The notes beneath the pieces were generated by a model, which was not told the origin of the DNA, made no database searches, and worked only from the letters and a program-made list of their open reading frames with translations. The translations under genes and the position numbers were made by a program. From Bacteroides acidifaciens (GTDB taxonomy: Bacteria; Bacteroidota; Bacteroidia; Bacteroidales; Bacteroidaceae), in NCBI RefSeq assembly GCF_903181435.1, contig NZ_CAEUHO010000004.1, positions 930,001 to 994,000 on the forward strand: a stretch of DNA of 64,000 nucleotides, in the 5' to 3' direction. Within the stretch, counting starts at the first letter, position 1. Every line of letters starts with the position of its first letter. Of this stretch, positions 19,920 through 28,673 are shown in pieces.

Positions 19920-22574
19920 TTAGAATTCTTGTCCTAAGATAAAGTGGAATTGACTTCCGCCATATTGTTTAGAACCAAATACTTTGTCGAAGCCGTAACC
20001 CCAGTCGATACCCATCATACCAATCATCGGCAAGAAGATACGAACACCGACACCGGCAGAACGTTTCAACTCGAACGGATTGAATTTCTTGATATCATGC
20101 CATGCGTTACCTGCTTCAAGGAAACCTAACACATAAATGTTAGTACTTGTTTCCAGCATCAACGGATATCTTAATTCGATGCCGAGACGTGCATATGCAT
20201 AACCTTCAGAACCGTACGGGGTCAATGAACTGTTTTCGTAACCACGCAGAGCGATACTTTCCGTTGCATAGGTTGAATAACCTGTCATACCGTCACCACC
20301 TACATCGAATGTACCGAACGGTGATTTCTTGTATTGGTTGTAGTGACCCAACAGACCGAATTCCGTACGTGTCATCAACACCAGACATTTCGGATGAGCA
20401 ATCGGATCCATCAGCGGAGTGTATGTTTTGCCTTTGAATTTCCATTTGTGGTATTCAATCCATTTATGGAGTTTATTCATGTTGTCCTGGGTAATGCTAC
20501 CGGTTTCAGGATTACTGTAATATCCTTTATAATCTTTGCCGTCTATCAGCGAGTAAGGCGGTGTGAGCTGCACTGACAATGAGAAGTCAGAACCCGAACG
20601 CGGGAAGATCGGATTATCAATGGAGTTACGTGCCAAAGTCAATGAGATGCTCAGGTCATTACATTTACCGTTTGTTACCGGGAAATACTGCCAGTCGCTC
20701 AGATTGTAGCGTTGATAAGCCAACTCTGCAGAGAGTGTGAAATAGTCATCCGGCCATCTCAAACGTTTACCCCAACCTACGGAAAGTCCCCACATCTTGA
20801 TAGACTTGTCAGGGTCGTAGTAGTTTTCGTAGTTATTGTAGTTACCGTAGTTGTACATACCATAACCCCCATAACCGCTATACATGCTATTGTAGTAGTT
20901 GTTGAAGTAGCTGGAGTTATAGTAACGGCTACTGATATCTGTCTGTACAGAGAAGAAAGCCGAAACGGAGAATGAGTTCGGACGCTTTCCGCCAAACCAG
21001 GGGTCGAAGAATGAAATACTGTACGATTGATAGTATTTGGCATTCGTTTGTCCACTGATGGTTAATGTCTGTCCGTCACCTTGCGGCAGGATACCACGGT
21101 AGTTTTCACCCGGATGGAGCAAGTTGGCTACAGAGAAGTTGGTGAACTTCAAGCTCAACTTACCGATAATACCGGTTTGTCCCCAACCTGCAGAGAACTC
21201 TACCTGGTCATTTGCTTTTGAAGTCAACGGCAAGCCTATGTCAACAGTTCCGTTCATCGGATCCGGTTGAATGTCCGGTTGTAGTTTTTCCGGGTCAAAG
21301 TGTCCCATCTGCTGGATTTCACGCAAAGAACGCATCAGGTCGTCCTTGCTGAACAACTGTCCCGGGCGAATACGAAGTTCACGGCGAACTACATTTTCAT
21401 ACAAACGGTCATTACCACTGATGTTAATTTTGTTGACAGTAGCCTGACGACCTTCATAAATTCTCATTTCGAGGTCGATAGAGTCGCCGACAATGTTTAC
21501 TTCCACCGGATCGAGGTTGTAGAACAGGTAACCGTTGTTATAATATAAGTTACCGATGGCATCATCATCCGTAGAGATACGTTCGTTCAATAACTTTTGG
21601 TTGTATACATCTCCTTTCTTCATACGAAGCAGGTAGTTCAACTGTTCGGAAGGATAAAGTGTATTACCTACCCAAGTTACATTACGGAGATAATATTTCT
21701 GACCTTCGTCTATGTTTAGATATACATTGACTGTCTTTTCATCATACTGTGAGATGCTATCTTTTGCGATCACAGCGTCACGGTATCCAAGTTCATTATA
21801 CTTGTCGATGATAAGTTGCTTATCCGCCTCGTAATTTTCCGGCACGAATTTCTTTGTGCGGAAGAGGTTGAGGAGTTTGCCTTTTTCATTGGTCTTCTTC
21901 ATTACTCGTTTCAGCTTGGAAGCTTTGATAGCGGAGTTTCCAACGATTTCGATAGCATGAACTTTGATTTTTTCTTTCTTGTCAATATCAATGTCGACAA
22001 TTACCTGGTTTTCGCTGGAAGGATCGTCTTTCTGTGAGATGATAACTTCTGCGTTCTTAAATCCTTTATCATCGAAGTAACGTTTAATCAATGTCTTGGC
22101 ACGGTCTACGGTATTCGGAGTAATCTGCATACCTTTTACCATACCTAACTTGCCTTCCAAATCGGTGCGCTCGGATTTCTTGACGCCATGATAACGTACT
22201 TCTGAGATACGCGGACGCTGTGTCAGACTGATTTTTAACCAGATCTTGTTGCCTTCAATTTTCTCGGCTGTGATTTGTACGTTTGAGAACAAACCATGAC
22301 GCCAATAACGCTTGATTGCTCCGGTGATTTCGTCACCCGGTACGGTAATTGTTTGTCCTACCGATAGACCGGATAGCCCAATCAACACATAGTCTTCGTA
22401 ATTCTTCACACCTTCGACTTTGATATCAGCTATCTCATACTTTTTGGGTGTTCCGGAGTATAAGATGACAGGTTTCGAGTCTTCATCAGTGCTGGCATTT
22501 TGCGCAATACCTGTTGTCGCAAAGCAGCACAGGCAGATAAACGTTATGAATATAAAGGAAATACGATAATGCAT
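19920..22574 (-). CDS. bamA: Outer-membrane assembly factor BamA
   Basis: Essential Omp85 barrel that folds and inserts outer-membrane proteins. The 884-residue protein has a signal peptide (ends TTGIAQ), POTRA repeats over roughly residues 45-440 (IADIKVEGVKNYEDYVLIGL, KIKVHAIEIVGNSAIKASKL, YLRNVTWVGNTLYPSEQL, TVNKINISGNDRLYENVVRR), and a C-terminal 16-strand barrel starting EFSAGWGQTGIIGK and ending with aromatic FHFILGQEF. GMMGIDWGYGFD near the end is a conserved barrel element. An unusual Tyr/Asn/Gly-rich stretch (about residues 543-577) lies in the early barrel. uppS is 30 bp upstream and two Skp genes follow. Confidence 0.95.
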   Translation of the reverse strand: MHYRISFIFITFICLCCFATTGIAQNASTDEDSKPVILYSGTPKKYEIADIKVEGVKNYEDYVLIGLSGLSVGQTITVPGDEITGAIKRYWRHGLFSNVQITAEKIEGNKIWLKISLTQRPRISEVRYHGVKKSERTDLEGKLGMVKGMQITPNTVDRAKTLIKRYFDDKGFKNAEVIISQKDDPSSENQVIVDIDIDKKEKIKVHAIEIVGNSAIKASKLKRVMKKTNEKGKLLNLFRTKKFVPENYEADKQLIIDKYNELGYRDAVIAKDSISQYDEKTVNVYLNIDEGQKYYLRNVTWVGNTLYPSEQLNYLLRMKKGDVYNQKLLNERISTDDDAIGNLYYNNGYLFYNLDPVEVNIVGDSIDLEMRIYEGRQATVNKINISGNDRLYENVVRRELRIRPGQLFSKDDLMRSLREIQQMGHFDPEKLQPDIQPDPMNGTVDIGLPLTSKANDQVEFSAGWGQTGIIGKLSLKFTNFSVANLLHPGENYRGILPQGDGQTLTISGQTNAKYYQSYSISFFDPWFGGKRPNSFSVSAFFSVQTDISSRYYNSSYFNNYYNSMYSGYGGYGMYNYGNYNNYENYYDPDKSIKMWGLSVGWGKRLRWPDDYFTLSAELAYQRYNLSDWQYFPVTNGKCNDLSISLTLARNSIDNPIFPRSGSDFSLSVQLTPPYSLIDGKDYKGYYSNPETGSITQDNMNKLHKWIEYHKWKFKGKTYTPLMDPIAHPKCLVLMTRTEFGLLGHYNQYKKSPFGTFDVGGDGMTGYSTYATESIALRGYENSSLTPYGSEGYAYARLGIELRYPLMLETSTNIYVLGFLEAGNAWHDIKKFNPFELKRSAGVGVRIFLPMIGMMGIDWGYGFDKVFGSKQYGGSQFHFILGQEF

Positions 22575-22604
22575 TTATGTTATAATTTGATGTTTCGAGT
22601 TATG

Positions 22605-23339
22605 TTAGCTGATTTGTTCGCTGGTTTTGCCGAAGCGGCGTTCCCGTTGCTGATATTCGCAAATGGCTTTGTAGAATTCTTCCTTATCGAAGTCCGGCCA
22701 AAAGGTATCACAAAAATAAAGTTCCGAATAAGCACATTGCCATAGCAGGTAGTTGCTTAGTCGGATTTCTCCTCCCGTACGGATTAGTAAATCCGGGTCG
22801 GGCATAAATTTTGTCTCCAAATGGGATGCGATACATTCATTTGTTATTTGTTCGGGGGACAGCTCTCCCTTTTCAACCTGTGTCGCTATTTGCCGGACGG
22901 CTTCCGTTATTTCCCAGCGGGAAGAGTAACTGAGGGCTAATACCAGGCACATGCCTGTATTCCCAGCCGTATGTTCTATACATGATGCCAAACTTTTCTG
23001 AACTTCGTCCGGCAATTTTTTGAAATCACCGATTACATCGAAGCGAATATTGTTTTTCATCAATGTTTCTTCTTCAATAGAATCTAGCAATAGATTCATC
23101 AGAGCCGCTACTTCGTCTTGCGGGCGATTCCAGTTCTCGGTGGAGAAAGTGTATAAAGTCAAATACTTTACTCCCAAGCGGGCTGCGTCTTCGGTAATTT
23201 TCTGTACCGTTTCTGCGCCTGCGCGGTGACCGTAAGTACGTTCTTCCCCTCGTTGCTTTGCCCATCGTCCGTTGCCGTCCATGATGATGGCTACGTGTTG
23301 GGGTATCCGAGTTTTGTCTATTTGCTCTATATAGGACAT
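22605..23339 (-). CDS. uppS: Isoprenyl transferase (undecaprenyl diphosphate synthase)
   Basis: Cis-prenyltransferase that makes undecaprenyl diphosphate, the lipid carrier for peptidoglycan and surface glycans. The 244-residue protein carries [17 protein letters not shown] with the catalytic Asp, [31 protein letters not shown], and the late [17 protein letters not shown] and [18 protein letters not shown]. All expected diphosphate-binding residues are visible. It lies 27 bp after the DUF6242 lipoprotein gene and 30 bp before bamA, forming one envelope-assembly operon. Confidence 0.96.
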   Translation of the reverse strand: MSYIEQIDKTRIPQHVAIIMDGNGRWAKQRGEERTYGHRAGAETVQKITEDAARLGVKYLTLYTFSTENWNRPQDEVAALMNLLLDSIEEETLMKNNIRFDVIGDFKKLPDEVQKSLASCIEHTAGNTGMCLVLALSYSSRWEITEAVRQIATQVEKGELSPEQITNECIASHLETKFMPDPDLLIRTGGEIRLSNYLLWQCAYSELYFCDTFWPDFDKEEFYKAICEYQQRERRFGKTSEQIS

Positions 23340-23366
23340 CTTCTTATTTTAAACGTATACGTTTTA

Positions 23367-24875
23367 TTATTGACCGGCGTGTTCCGGATCTAAGTCAAAC
23401 CATAGCTGATTCAGACGGGCACGCCATACTTCTGAATCATGTCGGTATGGACCTCTATCTTTAGGCTCTGTGGCCCGGATGTCTTTTTCTTCTTCTTTTT
23501 CTACTTCTTCAGTAAAAGTGATATTTTCCTCTTTACTGAATAAAATATAGATGAATTCATCTTCTGTATCTTGTATTACTGAATATTTCTTTCTACCTCT
23601 AAATTCGGGCTTTTCTTCGGTTGATTCAGTGATATTAGATTCGCTCCAATCGTAGTTTGGAAAAGAGAATTTTTTACTCGCTTTTTTCCAGGCAACTCCT
23701 TCATTGATTGATACATAAAAAGAATCGAACTTATCTCCGAAAATGTAGAAAAGGTCATTATAGTAAATAATAGTCGGATTGTCGAATGCCGGACAATAAG
23801 CTACTGCGGTAGCTGCTCCCAGTTCAACCCAAGTTTTACCATCATATCCCCATGAAATGGTAACAGGAACCTTTTTATTATTGATGTCGATTTCTATTGC
23901 AGGTTCATGTTTTCCTACGATGATGTTCTGATTGTTTTTTCCTTTGCTGAAGGTTGTATAAGAGATATTATCTACTGGGAATCTTTCGTCGACCTCTTCG
24001 ATTAGAGTTTCTGTCGGCTGGTTTAATAATTGTGATTCCAGCATGGAATAGAAATATCGTTTTCCCTCTTCAGTTTTGATATAAGTGATTTTTGTTTCAT
24101 TTTCTATCTTTAACTTAGAGACGAATGTGTTCACTTCACCTGAAAACTTAGTTGAAATTATCCAATTAATACCATCAGTTGATTCATATACTTTATTATT
24201 GGCAGTAGCCAATATAACTCCATCTAAGGGCAGTATGGAATTGGGTAATACATTCAAGTCGCCTTCTGTATTTACTCCTGCCGCTGTCCAACTGGAGACC
24301 CCACTGTTTTGATATACTTTCAAGTGGTCACCTACTTTAGAATAAGTGAGGAATTTATTGTCAAATTCAATCGTTTTTTGTTCGTTTACGATTTCATTCT
24401 GCATAGCTCCTACATAATTCCACTTCAACGAATCCGGATCATGTTTATGTACTCGTACAGTAATGGTGTATTCCTTGACCTGGTCAGGAGATATACCCGC
24501 TAAGGCTTCTGTAGACCATACTTTAATTTTAATTGGACTTCTTAAGTCTATGGAGTCGTTAATATTGATAATAGAATCTTCATTGGCTTTGTCTTTCATT
24601 GTAATGACACCCGAAACTGTAGTCAGAGTCTTAATTAGAATCTTATCAATAATCGTATCGGCATGGACAGGAAGAGAATCCACGTTATAGATTTCACCTT
24701 TTTGCTGGTCTATAGTGAATTTATAAGTTATTCCATACCCAATTGTGTCAAGGCTAAACGCATGTATAGTCGCATCCGGGCTATATTCGATGTTATTATC
24801 GTCATCAAGGCATGACGTTATAACAAATGACACCATGAAAAAACTCGCAATGAATGATAAAAACTTTATTCTCAT
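23367..24875 (-). CDS. DUF6242-type lipoprotein, unknown function
   Basis: Predicted outer-membrane or surface lipoprotein. Signal and lipobox are clear (FMVSFVITSCLDDDNN, Cys at residue 22). The N-terminal part (residues 30-150) looks like a beta-sandwich ending in KEYTITVRVHKHDPDSLKW; the rest resembles a beta-propeller of about six blades, with repeated DGINWIIS-, DGKTWVEL- and NEGVAWKKA-type turns, as in sialidase-like or BNR folds. The C-terminus ends DLDPEHAGQ. It heads the uppS-bamA-skp operon with its own TATTTTTG box (24904-24911). The propeller assignment is mine; no enzyme function is suggested. Confidence 0.75.
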   Translation of the reverse strand: MRIKFLSFIASFFMVSFVITSCLDDDNNIEYSPDATIHAFSLDTIGYGITYKFTIDQQKGEIYNVDSLPVHADTIIDKILIKTLTTVSGVITMKDKANEDSIININDSIDLRSPIKIKVWSTEALAGISPDQVKEYTITVRVHKHDPDSLKWNYVGAMQNEIVNEQKTIEFDNKFLTYSKVGDHLKVYQNSGVSSWTAAGVNTEGDLNVLPNSILPLDGVILATANNKVYESTDGINWIISTKFSGEVNTFVSKLKIENETKITYIKTEEGKRYFYSMLESQLLNQPTETLIEEVDERFPVDNISYTTFSKGKNNQNIIVGKHEPAIEIDINNKKVPVTISWGYDGKTWVELGAATAVAYCPAFDNPTIIYYNDLFYIFGDKFDSFYVSINEGVAWKKASKKFSFPNYDWSESNITESTEEKPEFRGRKKYSVIQDTEDEFIYILFSKEENITFTEEVEKEEEKDIRATEPKDRGPYRHDSEVWRARLNQLWFDLDPEHAGQ

Positions 24876-25017
24876 TTGAAAGATTGTGTTTATTTACAAG
24901 TTGCAAAAATAGAAACATTTTTTCCGATAAAGAATAATACCGGCAAGTTTTATATAAAATTATAGATAATAACGCTGTTTTTATCGACGTAAAACTCCCT
25001 GAACAGGACTATTTTAG

Positions 25018-26055
25018 CTAATCTTGATGAATGTAATGCCAAATCTGTCTTTCGAAGTGTTCTTCCGTCGAGTAACTAAATTTATCGCTTATTTCAGGTG
25101 CTTTAACACCGGAATATAACCTGCTGGGGCACTTTTCAATATATGCTTCATCCCATAGCCCATTGTCAATGAATGATTGTAGCAATTGGCTTCCGCCTTC
25201 TACCAATAATGATTGTATCTTACGCTGATATAGCTCTTCCATAATCTGTATCAGAGGATTATGACTAAAATTAATGGTGATATAAGTAACGTTCTTCTCT
25301 TCCAGTTGTTCCTTCTCTGTAAAGATTAATGTCGGAATTTCTCCGTCGAATATTTGTAAATCCTTTGGAAGGGATAAGGTACGGTCTAAAACGATGCGTA
25401 TCGGATTGCGTCCGTACCAGTTGCGGACAGTCAACGATGGATTGTCCAATAAGGCTGTCCGCCGACCTACCATGATAGCATCGGTTTCTGCTCTTTTCTT
25501 GTGTACTAACATGGAAGAAAGCGGAGAGGAGAGTATCACCGGCTTACCGTCAGTACGTTCTATGTCAATGAAATGATCGGCTGATTCAGCCCATTTCAAT
25601 GTGATGAAGGGGCGATGAAGCGTGTTGAAAGTAATAAAACGGCGAATCAAATTCTTGCATTCTTCTTCTAATATGCCCACTGTTACTTCCCGTCCGGCAT
25701 CCCGTAATTTTTGAATCCCCCGTCCGGCTACTTTAGAAAAAGGATCCTGGCAACCAATGACAATGCGCGGAATCTGTTTCTCGATAATCAAGTCGGCACA
25801 AGGTGGCGTTTTCCCATAGTGGGAACAAGGTTCCAGGCTTACATAAATCGTAGAGCGTTTTAATAAAGATTCATCTTTTACTGAGTGGATGGCATTCACT
25901 TCGGCATGTGCCTTTCCACAGCGGATATGATAACCTTCGCCGATTATACGCCCGTCACATACGATGACAGCCCCTACCATCGGGTTGGGAGATGCATTGC
26001 ATAACCCGTTCCTGGCGAGCTCAATGCAGCGTCTCATGTATTTTTCTTCTTCCAT
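25018..26055 (-). CDS. ribD: Riboflavin biosynthesis protein RibD (deaminase-reductase)
   Basis: Bifunctional enzyme for two consecutive riboflavin steps: deamination of the pyrimidine intermediate and reduction of its ribosyl side chain. I start at ATG 26055 (MEEEKYMRRCIELARNGLCN), giving 345 residues. The N-terminal deaminase has GKAHAEVNAI (zinc His and catalytic Glu) and SLEPCSHYGKTPPCADLI (zinc Cys pair). The C-terminal reductase includes FITLKWAESADHFI, AIMVGRRTALLDNPSLTVRN and SLLVEGGSQLLQSFID. It is divergent from prmC, whose promoter overlaps the beginning of this gene. Other rib genes are not in the window. Confidence 0.95.
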   Translation of the reverse strand: MEEEKYMRRCIELARNGLCNASPNPMVGAVIVCDGRIIGEGYHIRCGKAHAEVNAIHSVKDESLLKRSTIYVSLEPCSHYGKTPPCADLIIEKQIPRIVIGCQDPFSKVAGRGIQKLRDAGREVTVGILEEECKNLIRRFITFNTLHRPFITLKWAESADHFIDIERTDGKPVILSSPLSSMLVHKKRAETDAIMVGRRTALLDNPSLTVRNWYGRNPIRIVLDRTLSLPKDLQIFDGEIPTLIFTEKEQLEEKNVTYITINFSHNPLIQIMEELYQRKIQSLLVEGGSQLLQSFIDNGLWDEAYIEKCPSRLYSGVKAPEISDKFSYSTEEHFERQIWHYIHQD

Positions 26056-26089
26056 TTTGGTGCTCTTCGCTATATTATTCTTACTTTTG
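26056..26089 (+). promoter_or_regulatory. prmC promoter
   Basis: TTTG (26056-26059) and TACTTTTG (26082-26089) are 22 bp apart, one more than ideal. The -33 box abuts the ribD start codon on the opposite strand; the -7 box ends 20 bp before the prmC ATG. Confidence 0.55.
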
Positions 26090-26109
26090 CAGTCCGAAAT
26101 TGTAAATAT

Positions 26110-26946
26110 ATGAATCGTATCACCACTTACATACGTCAATCCTTGCAGAATATCTATCCGCCGGAAGAGGTCAAAGCTCTTACAATGCTGATTTGTTGCG
26201 ACATGTTATGTTTGGATGCGCTTGATATTTACCTCGGCAAAGATATAATTTTATCCGAATGCAAAGAGCGTGAATTAGAAAACATTATATTCCGTTTGCA
26301 GAAAAACGAGCCGATACAGTACATTCGTGGTTTTGCGGAGTTTGATGGAAGGAGATTTAAGGTAGCTCCCGGCGTGTTGATTCCACGTCCTGAAACTGTA
26401 GAGTTGGTGGAGCTGGTCGCTCGGGAGAATACGGATGCCTGCCGCTTATTAGATATAGGTACAGGAAGCGGATGCATCGCAATCTCTTTGGATAAAAGAC
26501 TTCCAAATGCAAAAGTAGAGGCGTGGGATATTTCAGAAGAAGCATTGGCTATTGCATGTACTAATAATAAGGAATTGGAGGCAGAAGTCATGTTTCTACA
26601 AAGAGATGTTTTATCCGATGATTGGGAGAAAACACCTTCTTTTGATGTTATCGTCAGTAACCCGCCTTATGTGACTGAGGCGGAAAAAAGCGAAATGGAT
26701 GCCAATGTGCTTGACTGGGAACCGGAGCTCGCTTTGTTTGTCCCCGATGACGATCCGTTACGGTTCTACCGGCGGATTGCAGATTTAGGTCGTGAATTAC
26801 TTTTGCCGGGGGGCAGGCTTTATTTTGAAATAAACCAGGCTTTTGGTCTGGAAACAGCACACATGCTTGAAATGAACCAATATCATGATGTTCGTGTTAT
26901 AAAAGACATATTTGGAAAAGATAGAATAGTTACAGCTAACCGATGA
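26110..26946 (+). CDS. prmC: Peptide chain release factor N5-glutamine methyltransferase
   Basis: SAM-dependent methylation of the GGQ glutamine in release factors, needed for efficient termination. The 278-residue protein has an N-terminal helical domain, PIQYIRGFAEFDGRRFKVAP, LIPRPETVELVELV, SAM loop LLDIGTGSGCIAISLDKRLP, and the catalytic VIVSNPPYVTEAEKSEMD (N-P-P-Y). Its stop overlaps the recX start (ATGA), so the two are translationally coupled. A confusion with other HemK-like methylases is unlikely given full length and context. Confidence 0.95.
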   Translation: MNRITTYIRQSLQNIYPPEEVKALTMLICCDMLCLDALDIYLGKDIILSECKERELENIIFRLQKNEPIQYIRGFAEFDGRRFKVAPGVLIPRPETVELVELVARENTDACRLLDIGTGSGCIAISLDKRLPNAKVEAWDISEEALAIACTNNKELEAEVMFLQRDVLSDDWEKTPSFDVIVSNPPYVTEAEKSEMDANVLDWEPELALFVPDDDPLRFYRRIADLGRELLLPGGRLYFEINQAFGLETAHMLEMNQYHDVRVIKDIFGKDRIVTANR

Positions 26947-27425
26947 GTGCACAATTAACAGACGAAGAGGCTTTAAATCGTGTGGCCTCTTATTGCTCCA
27001 CTGCCGAGCATTGCCGGGCAGAAATAAATGAGAAGTTACAACGTTGGGGGATTGCCTATGACACCATTGCGCGTATTCTAGACCAATTGGAATCAGAAAA
27101 GTTTATTGATGATGAACGTTTTTGTAGAGCTTTCGTGAACGACAAGTTCCGTTTTGCCAAGTGGGGAAAGATGAAGATAGCGCAAGGGCTTTATATGAAA
27201 AAGATTCCTTCCGACGTGGCATGGCGTTATCTGAATGAGATTGATGATGAAGAATATCTATCCATTCTGCGCGATCTGCTGGCTTCCAAACGGAAAAGTA
27301 TTCATGCGCAAGATGATTATGAACTGAATGGGAAACTGATGCGATTTGCCATGAGCCGTGGATTTGAACTGAAAGATATCAAGCGTTGTATAGACATTCC
27401 CGATGAAGAGGAACAAATTGACTGA
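26943..27425 (+). CDS. recX: Regulatory protein RecX
   Basis: Small helical protein that binds RecA and limits its activity. The 160-residue product has three-helix repeats of the RecX kind: ALNRVASYCSTAEHCRAEIN, LESEKFIDDERFCRAFVNDK (the F-I-D-D-x-R-F signature), and KWGKMKIAQGLYMKKIPSDV. It overlaps prmC by 4 bp and is followed 78 bp later by pyrE with its own promoter. recA is not in the window. Confidence 0.9.
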   Translation: MSAQLTDEEALNRVASYCSTAEHCRAEINEKLQRWGIAYDTIARILDQLESEKFIDDERFCRAFVNDKFRFAKWGKMKIAQGLYMKKIPSDVAWRYLNEIDDEEYLSILRDLLASKRKSIHAQDDYELNGKLMRFAMSRGFELKDIKRCIDIPDEEEQID

Positions 27426-27467
27426 AAAAATAAACGGATTCTTCTTTTTATTCTCGTTCAATTTCTG

Positions 27468-27475
27468 TACTTTTG
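27468..27475 (+). promoter_or_regulatory. pyrE promoter -7 box
   Basis: TACTTTTG fits TAnnTTTG, 28 bp before the pyrE start; a T-run (27445-27449) stands at about the -33 position. Confidence 0.5.
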
Positions 27476-27503
27476 CGGCAAATAATTAATAGTTAGTTTA
27501 GTT

Positions 27504-28142
27504 ATGAAAAACTTAGAGAGACTATTTGCGGAGAAACTGTTGAAGATTAAAGCTATTAAACTTCAACCTGCTAACCCTTTCACATGGGCTTCAGGATGGA
27601 AATCCCCCTTTTACTGCGATAACCGTAAAACTCTGTCCTATCCTTCTCTTCGTAATTTTGTGAAGATTGAAATTACACGTCTAATATTGGAGCGATTCGG
27701 ACAGGTGGATGCGATTGCAGGTGTAGCGACTGGTGCTATCCCACAGGGAGCTTTGGTAGCTGATGCGTTGAATTTACCGTTCGTGTATGTTCGTTCTACC
27801 CCAAAAGACCATGGATTGGAGAACCTGATTGAGGGTGAGCTTCGTCCGGGTATGAAAGTTGTAGTAGTAGAAGATTTAATCTCTACGGGTGGTAGCAGTT
27901 TGAAGGCTGTGGAAGCAATTCGTCGTGATGGTTGCGAAGTGATTGGTATGGTTGCGGCTTATACGTATGGATTTCCTGTTGCTGAAGAGGCATTCAAAAA
28001 TGCCAAAGTGACTTTGGTGACATTGACCAATTACGAAGCTGTGCTCGATGTAGCTCTTCGTACCGGTTACATTGAAAAAGAAGACATACAGACATTGAAT
28101 GAATGGCGTAAAGACCCCGCTCATTGGGATGCTGGAAAATAA
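27504..28142 (+). CDS. pyrE: Orotate phosphoribosyltransferase
   Basis: Makes orotidine 5'-phosphate from orotate and PRPP in pyrimidine synthesis. The 212-residue protein has FTWASGWKSPFYCDNRKTLS at the orotate site, AIAGVATGAIPQGALVADAL, YVRSTPKDHGLENLIEG (flexible catalytic loop), and the PRPP motif VVVVEDLISTGGSSLKAVEA. Length and motifs are normal. It is followed by an intrinsic terminator and then a SRPBCC-family gene, probably with its own expression. Confidence 0.96.
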   Translation: MKNLERLFAEKLLKIKAIKLQPANPFTWASGWKSPFYCDNRKTLSYPSLRNFVKIEITRLILERFGQVDAIAGVATGAIPQGALVADALNLPFVYVRSTPKDHGLENLIEGELRPGMKVVVVEDLISTGGSSLKAVEAIRRDGCEVIGMVAAYTYGFPVAEEAFKNAKVTLVTLTNYEAVLDVALRTGYIEKEDIQTLNEWRKDPAHWDAGK

Positions 28143-28177
28143 GAACTTTGTTTTAATCAAACATATTTGTAAGAAAA

Positions 28178-28218
28178 GAACTATTCGGGCATGATTTGGT
28201 CGAATTGTTCTTTTTTTG
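28178..28218 (+). terminator. Terminator after pyrE
   Basis: Arms GAACTATTCG (28178-28187) and CGAATTGTTC (28201-28210) pair with one mismatch, followed by seven T. It begins 36 bp after the pyrE stop. Confidence 0.75.
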
Positions 28219-28238
28219 TTTTATACTAAAAGATAATT

Positions 28239-28649
28239 ATGGGTAATTTTGAGAGTAGTGTTAAGGTGATCCCTTATAGCCAGGAACGTGTGTATAACAA
28301 ACTTTCGGATTTGAGTAATCTGGAAGCTATCAAAGACCGTTTGCCGCAGGATAAGGTACAGGACTTGAGTTTTGATTCGGATACATTGAGTTTTAGTGTT
28401 CCGCCTGTCGGTCAACTGACACTGCAAATTGTGGAACGTGAACCTTGTAAATGTATAAAGTTGGCAACGGCTAATTCGCCGATTCCTTTTAATATGTGGA
28501 TTCAATTGGTTGCTACGGGAGAGGAAGAATGCAAGGTGAAGGTGACTATCGGAATAGATATAAATCCGTTTATGAAAGCAATGGTGCAGAAGCCACTTCA
28601 GGATGGTTTGGAGAAGATGGTGGAAATGTTGGCAGCCATTAATTATTAA
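28239..28649 (+). CDS. SRPBCC-superfamily (START/Bet v1-like) protein
   Basis: Small single-domain protein of the helix-grip fold that binds hydrophobic ligands; ligand unknown. The 136 residues begin NFESSVKVIPYSQERVYNKL, typical of polyketide cyclase/SRPBCC starts, pass through strands such as TLSFSVPPVGQLTLQIVERE, and end with a long helix (NPFMKAMVQKPLQDGLEKMV). No signal peptide or catalytic motif is visible. It precedes argH by 24 bp, so they may be co-transcribed, but I see no functional link. Confidence 0.75.
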   Translation: MGNFESSVKVIPYSQERVYNKLSDLSNLEAIKDRLPQDKVQDLSFDSDTLSFSVPPVGQLTLQIVEREPCKCIKLATANSPIPFNMWIQLVATGEEECKVKVTIGIDINPFMKAMVQKPLQDGLEKMVEMLAAINY

Positions 28650-28673
28650 ATTAGGTATTACTAAGGAAAATTT

